Shown here piece by piece: positions 33,225-37,619 of a stretch of 37,619 nt of DNA. Source of the DNA: Bacteroidaceae bacterium (GTDB taxonomy: Bacteria > Bacteroidota > Bacteroidia > Bacteroidales > Bacteroidaceae); the NCBI GenBank assembly GCA_017503235.1, contig JAFVTL010000135.1, forward strand, positions 1 to 37,619. Direction: 5' to 3'. Numbering within the stretch: position 1 is the first letter of the stretch; every line of letters begins with the position of its first letter. The translations under genes and the position numbers were made by a program. The notes under the pieces were generated by a model, which saw only the letters and a list, made by a program, of their open reading frames with translations, was not told the DNA's origin and searched no databases.

Positions 33225-33608
33225 ATGGGACTGATGAATATGTTGACAAGTCTTCTGTTGAATGATGGAAGGACGCAGGAGAATCTTCATCATTTGGGAA
33301 AGGAATTGAAGGACTATGCTCAATTACAGGTGGATTATGTCAAGCTGGACTTGGTGGAGAAACTGACGCGGTTGCTTTCTTTCATTGCGTTTTCCTTAGT
33401 CCTGTTCCTGCTTTGTCTGGTGGCTTTGTTTTTTGCCGCTTTTGCTTTGGCGCATTATCTGGCCCCTATGGTGGGCGGCTTGATGATGGGATATAGCCTT
33501 ATAGCGGTAGGTGTGTTTCTGCTTGTGGGATTGGTGGTTGTCGGACGAAACCGTCTCATTGTGCGTCCGCTGACCCATTACTTGGCTGGTTTGTTTTTGA
33601 ATGAATAA
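33225..33608 (+). CDS. Phage-holin-superfamily (YqjE-like) membrane protein
   Basis: A 127-aa protein with a hydrophilic N-terminus (LHHLGKELKDYAQLQVDYVK, then LDLVEKLTRL) and two adjacent TM helices at about 48-74 and 79-104 (FSLVLFLLCLVALFFAAFAL; GLMMGYSLIAVGVFLLVGLV). This is the DUF1469/YqjE pattern, which is called holin-like by fold but is chromosomal and not linked to lysis genes here. Members usually sit with small stress proteins. A small ORF follows after 3 nt, suggesting an operon. Confidence 0.83.
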   Translation: MGLMNMLTSLLLNDGRTQENLHHLGKELKDYAQLQVDYVKLDLVEKLTRLLSFIAFSLVLFLLCLVALFFAAFALAHYLAPMVGGLMMGYSLIAVGVFLLVGLVVVGRNRLIVRPLTHYLAGLFLNE

Positions 33609-33611
33609 AGT

Positions 33612-33878
33612 ATGTATATGATGGAATTAACTGACGGACATCCTATAACGTTAGAGGTCATTACCCGTTTGAAAAACGAAAAACGGATGGAGCTCCAACT
33701 CTCCCAAAAGAGATTGAAAGAGTCGTTCACCACTCTCGTCGTGTGTCCTGATAAAGGTCAGGATGTGTCTTTAAACCCATTGATGATGGAGTTCAACTCC
33801 CTTTTCCCGCTGATTCAGAGCATCGATATTGCCATTAAATTCATCCGTAAATGTAAGAAAATGTTTGTTGGCGGGTGA
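33612..33878 (+). CDS. Small hypothetical protein paired with the YqjE-like gene
   Basis: The product is 88 aa from ATG at 33612. Starts at 33618 or 33621 (MMELTDGHP) are equally possible. It is basic and amphipathic, without a signal or TM segment: LEVITRLKNEKRMELQLSQK suggests a helix and FPLIQSIDIAIKFIRKCKKM a second one at the C-terminus. I do not recognise a family. The 3-nt spacing indicates translation with the holin-like gene, so a membrane-proximal accessory role is plausible but unproven. Confidence 0.7.
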   Translation: MYMMELTDGHPITLEVITRLKNEKRMELQLSQKRLKESFTTLVVCPDKGQDVSLNPLMMEFNSLFPLIQSIDIAIKFIRKCKKMFVGG

Positions 33879-33896
33879 ATTGTGCTGATTTTTATG

Positions 33897-33904
33897 TAAG
33901 TTTG
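33897..33904 (+). promoter_or_regulatory. Possible promoter -7 box of the tricorn-type gene
   Basis: TAAGTTTG fits TAnnTTTG, 37 nt before the start codon. The -33 is not clear. Confidence 0.4.
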
Positions 33905-33941
33905 TCGAAATTGAAAAGACAAACCCATAAATACTCAGTAC

Positions 33942-36900
33942 ATGAAAAAACATTTGTTGGCCGTTGCCGCGATAGCGTTGTCGCTCAACGGATATGCAGC
34001 CGATGATGCTGCTTGGATGCGTTATTGCTCCATTTCTCCCGATGGAAGCACCATCGCATTTACGTACAAGGGAGATATCTACACGGTTCCTTCTTCAGGT
34101 GGACGTGCTTTCCAGCTTACCACGAACGATGCGCACGACACTCGTCCGATATGGAGTCCCGATGGCAAGCGCATTGCCTTTGCGTCCGACCGCTTGGGAG
34201 GAATGGACATCTATGTCGTTGACAAGAACGGAGGCGTTCCTGTCCGTCTTACCACCCATTCGGGGAATGAGACTCCGCTGACTTTCAAGGACAATGAACA
34301 TGTGTATTTCCTGGCTAATATCATGCCTTCGGTCGAGGATGTGCAAATGGCGTCTTCCCAGTTCCCACAAGTATATGAAGTGAGTACGTCCGGCGGTCGC
34401 CCCGTCATGTTCTCTTCCCTGCCGATGGAAGACATGAACATCCAGCGCGAGACACAAGCCATTCTGTACCACGACCGCAAGGGTTATGAAGATGCATGGC
34501 GCAAGCACCACACCTCTTCCATCACCCGTGACGTTTGGATGTACACCAACAATGGTACCCCTTCCTACAAGCGTCTTTCTTCTTTCAATGGCGAAGACCG
34601 TAACCCTGTGTGGGCCGACAAGGATACCTATTATTATTTAAGTGAAGCAAGTGGTCACTTTAACGTTCACAAAGCGTCACTTTCTTCATCGCAAAACGTA
34701 CAGATAACCAAACATACTCAACACCCCGTCCGCTTCCTCAGTATTGCTGGTGATGGTACCTTGTGCTATGGTTACGATGGTGGCATCTATACCCTCAAGG
34801 AAGGCGGCACACCGAAGAAGGTTGAAATCTCGGTTGTATCCGACAAGACCGACCGCGACCTTATCCGTCGCATCCAACGGAGTGGTGCCCGCGAGATTGC
34901 TTTGTCGCCCGATGCAAAGGAAGTGGCATTCATTCTCCGTGGGGATGTTTATGTTACCTCTGTAGAATACAATACTACCAAGCAGATAACCAATACGGCC
35001 GAGCAGGAAAGAAACATCGACTTCTCGCCCGATGGCCGAAGCATCGTCTATGCATCTGAACGCGAAGGTTTGTGGCAAATCTATCAGTCAACCCTTGCCA
35101 ACAAGGATGAAAAACTCTTTACCTATGCTAACGACATCCAGGAAGAAAGGCTGACCCAATCATCGGCCACCTCTTTCCAACCGCTCTATAGCCCCGATGG
35201 CAAGGAAGTGGCTTTTCTGGAAAACCGAAGCGAAATCCGTGTCATCAACCTCGCAACCAAGCAAGTGCGTACCGTGATGGACGGCAAGTTTGAATATTCC
35301 TATAGCGATGGCGACCAGTGGTATCAGTGGAGTCCCGATAGCCGTTGGATTCTGACAAACTACATCGGTGTGGGTGGATGGAACAACAAGGATGTGGCTT
35401 TGGTCAATGCTTCGGGCAATGGCGAAATACACAACTTGACCCAGAGCGGCTATAACGATACCGGTGCCCGTTGGGTGCTCGACGGAAAGGCCATGATATG
35501 GGAAAGCGACCGTGCCGGATACCGTAGTCATGGTAGCTGGGGTGCAGAAGGCGACATATATATCATGTTCTTCGATCTCGAAGCTTATGAACGCTTCCTC
35601 ATGAGCAAGGAAGACCTCGCTATGCTGGAAGAAGAGGAAAAGGCCAAGAAGGAATCGGAAGAATCTGAAGCAGGCAAGGATAAAGACAAGAAGAAAGACA
35701 AGAAATCCGGTGCCAAGGACAAGGCTCAAAAGGATAAGGTGAAGCCTCTTGAGTTCGATCTTGAAAACCGCCTTGACCGCATTGTCCGCCTTACCCGTCA
35801 TTCATCACGTTTGGGCGATGCCATACTGACCAAGAAGGGCGACAAGCTTTATTATCAGGCAACCTTTGAAGGTGGGTTCGACCTTTGGGAACAAGACCTG
35901 AAGGAAAACAAGACCAAACTTCTGGTGAAGGGAATGGGACGCGGCATGATGATTCAGGACAAGAAAGGTGAAAACGTCTATTTCTGCTCGGGTGGCAACA
36001 TTCAGAAGGTCAGCATCAAGGACGGTAGCAAGAAGCCGATTTCCTTCGAAGCGCTCTTCGATTACAAGCCTTACGGCGAACGTGCCTATATCTTTGACCA
36101 CGCATGGCAACAAGTGAAGGACAAGTTCTATAAGGAAGACATTCATGGAGTAGATTGGGAAAGCTATCGTGACGCTTATCGCCGGTTCCTTCCTTCCATC
36201 AACAACAACTACGACTTCCAGGAAATGCTGAGTGAAATGTTGGGCGAACTCAACGGCTCGCATACAGGTGCCCGTTATTATCCCGATGGTCCTACCCTCA
36301 CGACTGCCAACCTGGGTGTGTTCTACGATGAATCCTATGAAGGCGACGGATTGAAAATCAAGGAAATCCTCAAGAAAGGTCCGTTTGCCATCAAGAAGTT
36401 GGACGTGACTCCCGGTTGTATCATCGAAAAGATAGACGGAACCGCCATCAAGGCCGGTATGGACTACTTCCCGCTTCTCGAAGGAAAGGTGGGCAAAAAG
36501 GTACATCTGGCCATCTACAATCCGGCTACCGGCAAGCGTTCCCAAGTGGTGATCAAGGCCATCAGCAGCAGCCAGCAGACCGAATTGCTGTATAAGCGTT
36601 GGGTAGACCGCAACCGCAAGATGGTGGACGAACTCTCAGGCGGACGCATTGCCTATGTTCACGTCAGAGACATGGACAGCCCGAGTTTCCGTACGGTCTA
36701 CAGTGAAATCTTGAGTGACAAGAACCGCAATCGCGAAGCGCTGGTTGTCGATACTCGTCACAACGGAGGCGGATGGTTGCACGATGACCTTGCAACTCTG
36801 TTGTCGGGCAAGGAATACCAACGCTTTGTTCCTCACGGACAATACATTGGCAGTGACCCGTTCAACAAATGGCTGAAGCCTTCATGCGTATTGATGTGTG

Positions 36901-37211
36901 AAGACAACTACAGTAATGCACATGGTTTCCCTTGGGTATACAAGGAACTGCAGATAGGCAAACTGATTGGTACGCCGGTTCCCGGTACGATGACCGCCGT
37001 TTGGTGGGAAACCCAGATTGATCCTTCTATCGTGTTCGGTATTCCTCAAGTGGGATGTGTGGACATGCGTGGCCAGTACATGGAAAACAATCAGCTGAAT
37101 CCTGACATTGAGGTTTACAATAAACCCGAGGATTCCTTGAATGGCGTCGACAAACAGTTGGAGGCCGCCGTTAAGGAAATGTTGAAGGCTGCCGATGCGG
37201 TAAAGAAATAA
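33942..37211 (+). CDS. Tricorn-type S41 protease with WD40-like beta-propeller and PDZ
   Basis: The 1089-aa protein has a signal peptide (MKKHLLAVAAIALSLNGYAA), so it is exported. PD40/WD40-like repeats (RYCSISPDGSTIAFTYKGDI, RPIWSPDGKRIAFASDRLGG, ALSPDAKEVAFILRGDVY) form two propeller segments. A highly charged linker at about 560-605 (KAKKESEESEAGKDKDKKKD) is followed by the tricorn C1 region. A PDZ domain lies at about 790-870 (LGVFYDESYEGDGLKIKEIL), and the S41 core ends the protein. Likely catalytic residues are S773-H774 in ELNGSHTGARY and the nucleophile S991 in CEDNYSNAHGFPW. The Asp that usually follows this Ser is Asn here. Such enzymes degrade oligopeptides or process envelope proteins. 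Confidence 0.93.
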   Translation: MKKHLLAVAAIALSLNGYAADDAAWMRYCSISPDGSTIAFTYKGDIYTVPSSGGRAFQLTTNDAHDTRPIWSPDGKRIAFASDRLGGMDIYVVDKNGGVPVRLTTHSGNETPLTFKDNEHVYFLANIMPSVEDVQMASSQFPQVYEVSTSGGRPVMFSSLPMEDMNIQRETQAILYHDRKGYEDAWRKHHTSSITRDVWMYTNNGTPSYKRLSSFNGEDRNPVWADKDTYYYLSEASGHFNVHKASLSSSQNVQITKHTQHPVRFLSIAGDGTLCYGYDGGIYTLKEGGTPKKVEISVVSDKTDRDLIRRIQRSGAREIALSPDAKEVAFILRGDVYVTSVEYNTTKQITNTAEQERNIDFSPDGRSIVYASEREGLWQIYQSTLANKDEKLFTYANDIQEERLTQSSATSFQPLYSPDGKEVAFLENRSEIRVINLATKQVRTVMDGKFEYSYSDGDQWYQWSPDSRWILTNYIGVGGWNNKDVALVNASGNGEIHNLTQSGYNDTGARWVLDGKAMIWESDRAGYRSHGSWGAEGDIYIMFFDLEAYERFLMSKEDLAMLEEEEKAKKESEESEAGKDKDKKKDKKSGAKDKAQKDKVKPLEFDLENRLDRIVRLTRHSSRLGDAILTKKGDKLYYQATFEGGFDLWEQDLKENKTKLLVKGMGRGMMIQDKKGENVYFCSGGNIQKVSIKDGSKKPISFEALFDYKPYGERAYIFDHAWQQVKDKFYKEDIHGVDWESYRDAYRRFLPSINNNYDFQEMLSEMLGELNGSHTGARYYPDGPTLTTANLGVFYDESYEGDGLKIKEILKKGPFAIKKLDVTPGCIIEKIDGTAIKAGMDYFPLLEGKVGKKVHLAIYNPATGKRSQVVIKAISSSQQTELLYKRWVDRNRKMVDELSGGRIAYVHVRDMDSPSFRTVYSEILSDKNRNREALVVDTRHNGGGWLHDDLATLLSGKEYQRFVPHGQYIGSDPFNKWLKPSCVLMCEDNYSNAHGFPWVYKELQIGKLIGTPVPGTMTAVWWETQIDPSIVFGIPQVGCVDMRGQYMENNQLNPDIEVYNKPEDSLNGVDKQLEAAVKEMLKAADAVKK

Positions 37212-37212
37212 G

Positions 37213-37244
37213 AAAAAGCCCGGTTCTTTCGAGCCGGGCTTTTT
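37213..37244 (+). terminator. Intrinsic terminator after the tricorn-type gene
   Basis: AAAAAGCCCGG (37213-37223) pairs exactly with CCGGGCTTTTT (37234-37244). A-rich on one side and T-rich on the other, so it may work in both directions. Confidence 0.92.
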
Positions 37245-37273
37245 AATTTTACAATGAAATACTTGTTACATAT

Positions 37274-37365
37274 ATTGTCATTCAGAGCAGAGCGAAGAAT
37301 CTCGGTAACACCCATTTATGCTTCCGAGATCCTTCACTACACTTCGTTACGTTCTGGATGACAAT
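37274..37365. repeat. 92-bp imperfect inverted-repeat element (MITE-like)
   Basis: The ends ATTGTCATTC and GGATGACAAT, and the inner CTCGG/CCGAG, are complementary with gaps between. The left arm reads CAGAGCAGAGCGAAGAATCT and the right contains AGATCCTTCACTACACTTCG. I know this TGTCATTC-GAATCTCGG pattern as a dispersed intergenic repeat in Bacteroidetes. It has no ORF. It lies between the tricorn-type terminator and the aspS stop. Confidence 0.75.
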
Positions 37366-37408
37366 AGTGACAATTGATAGATTTTTTCCTTAATATAAAT
37401 ATTGGGAA

Positions 37409-37619
37409 TTACTCTTCTTTCAAGTCCAATGCCAACTGAAGTTCATCCAATTGCTTTTGGTCGAGAGCTGCCGGAGCGTCCAGCATCACGTCGCGTCCGC
37501 TGTTGTTCTTCGGGAAGGCAATGCAGTCACGGATACTGTCAAGACCGGCAAACAAGGATACCCAACGGTCAAGACCGTATGCCAGACCACCGTGAGGAGG
37601 TGCACCATACTTGAACGCA
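37409..37619 (-). CDS. aspS: Aspartyl-tRNA synthetase, C-terminal end
   Basis: The minus strand entering from the right edge reads [20 protein letters not shown], the class II motif 3 of AspRS with its conserved GLDR. It continues [20 protein letters not shown] and ends [14 protein letters not shown] before TAA at 37409. The enzyme charges tRNA(Asp), or tRNA(Asp/Asn) if non-discriminating. About 70 codons lie inside the window and the start is beyond it. Confidence 0.96.
   Translation of the reverse strand, partial: AFKYGAPPHGGLAYGLDRWVSLFAGLDSIRDCIAFPKNNSGRDVMLDAPAALDQKQLDELQLALDLKEE

Noticed and set aside
33225..33608. Prophage lysis module
   Set aside because: The holin-fold protein has no endolysin, structural or integrase genes nearby and matches the chromosomal YqjE type.

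Overview
The window looks like chromosome from a gut-type Bacteroidales, probably Bacteroides or Phocaeicola. The gene families fit (DUF4836 lipoprotein, SPOR lipoprotein, tricorn-type S41 protease, GH51 arabinofuranosidase, EFR1 ferredoxin, YqjE-like holin-family protein). Many genes are preceded by the Bacteroidetes primary-sigma promoter (TTTG or TTG, about 19-21 nt, then TAnnTTTG), and most starts lack a Shine-Dalgarno sequence. No phage, IS or conjugative block was found. The accessory signals are a lone HpaII-type restriction enzyme, a decayed methyltransferase remnant and several arrays of short repeats.

Layout. 1-4888: gapA (partial, minus), mscL, guaA with a long leader holding an attenuator-like hairpin, and an M3-like zinc peptidase lipoprotein. 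The guaA product has lost most of its glutaminase domain. 4914-6161: a restriction-modification remnant, then about 650 nt without a gene that holds two arrays of 22-bp repeats in opposite orientation plus inverted repeats. 6162-17747: a long minus-strand run reading HpaII-type endonuclease, NupG-like nucleoside transporter, bifunctional nuclease, rsmE, DUF4836 lipoprotein, ABC ATPase, ABC permease, yjbQ, AsmA-like protein, dus and a sugar O-acetyltransferase. Several of these overlap by 4-19 nt. 17781-19281: a complex regulatory region (two consensus-like promoters, a terminator hairpin, four 22-bp repeats), then hsp20 and a stand-alone AlaX-type tRNA-editing protein. 19310-24799: a soluble PAS histidine kinase, tRNA-Thr(CGU), a DRGH nuclease, a GH51 enzyme and mltG.

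24808-33083: the conserved minus-strand translation block ruvX, def, a TPR protein, thrS, infC, rpmI and rplT. It is followed by a strongly structured RNA with its own promoter and terminator, most likely the Bacteroidales-1/6S RNA, and then an EFR1 flavodoxin-ferredoxin gene just 21 nt beyond that RNA's terminator. A SPOR lipoprotein lies upstream of ruvX. 33225-37619: a YqjE-like membrane protein with a small partner, a tricorn-type protease, a 92-bp inverted-repeat element, and the C-terminal end of aspS.

Most of the window is housekeeping. The points most worth following up are the glutaminase-less GuaA and its leader, the exact 22-bp periodicity of hairpin repeats at three places, the regulatory stack before hsp20, the 6S-like RNA coupled to EFR1, and the HpaII-type enzyme with no visible partner methyltransferase.
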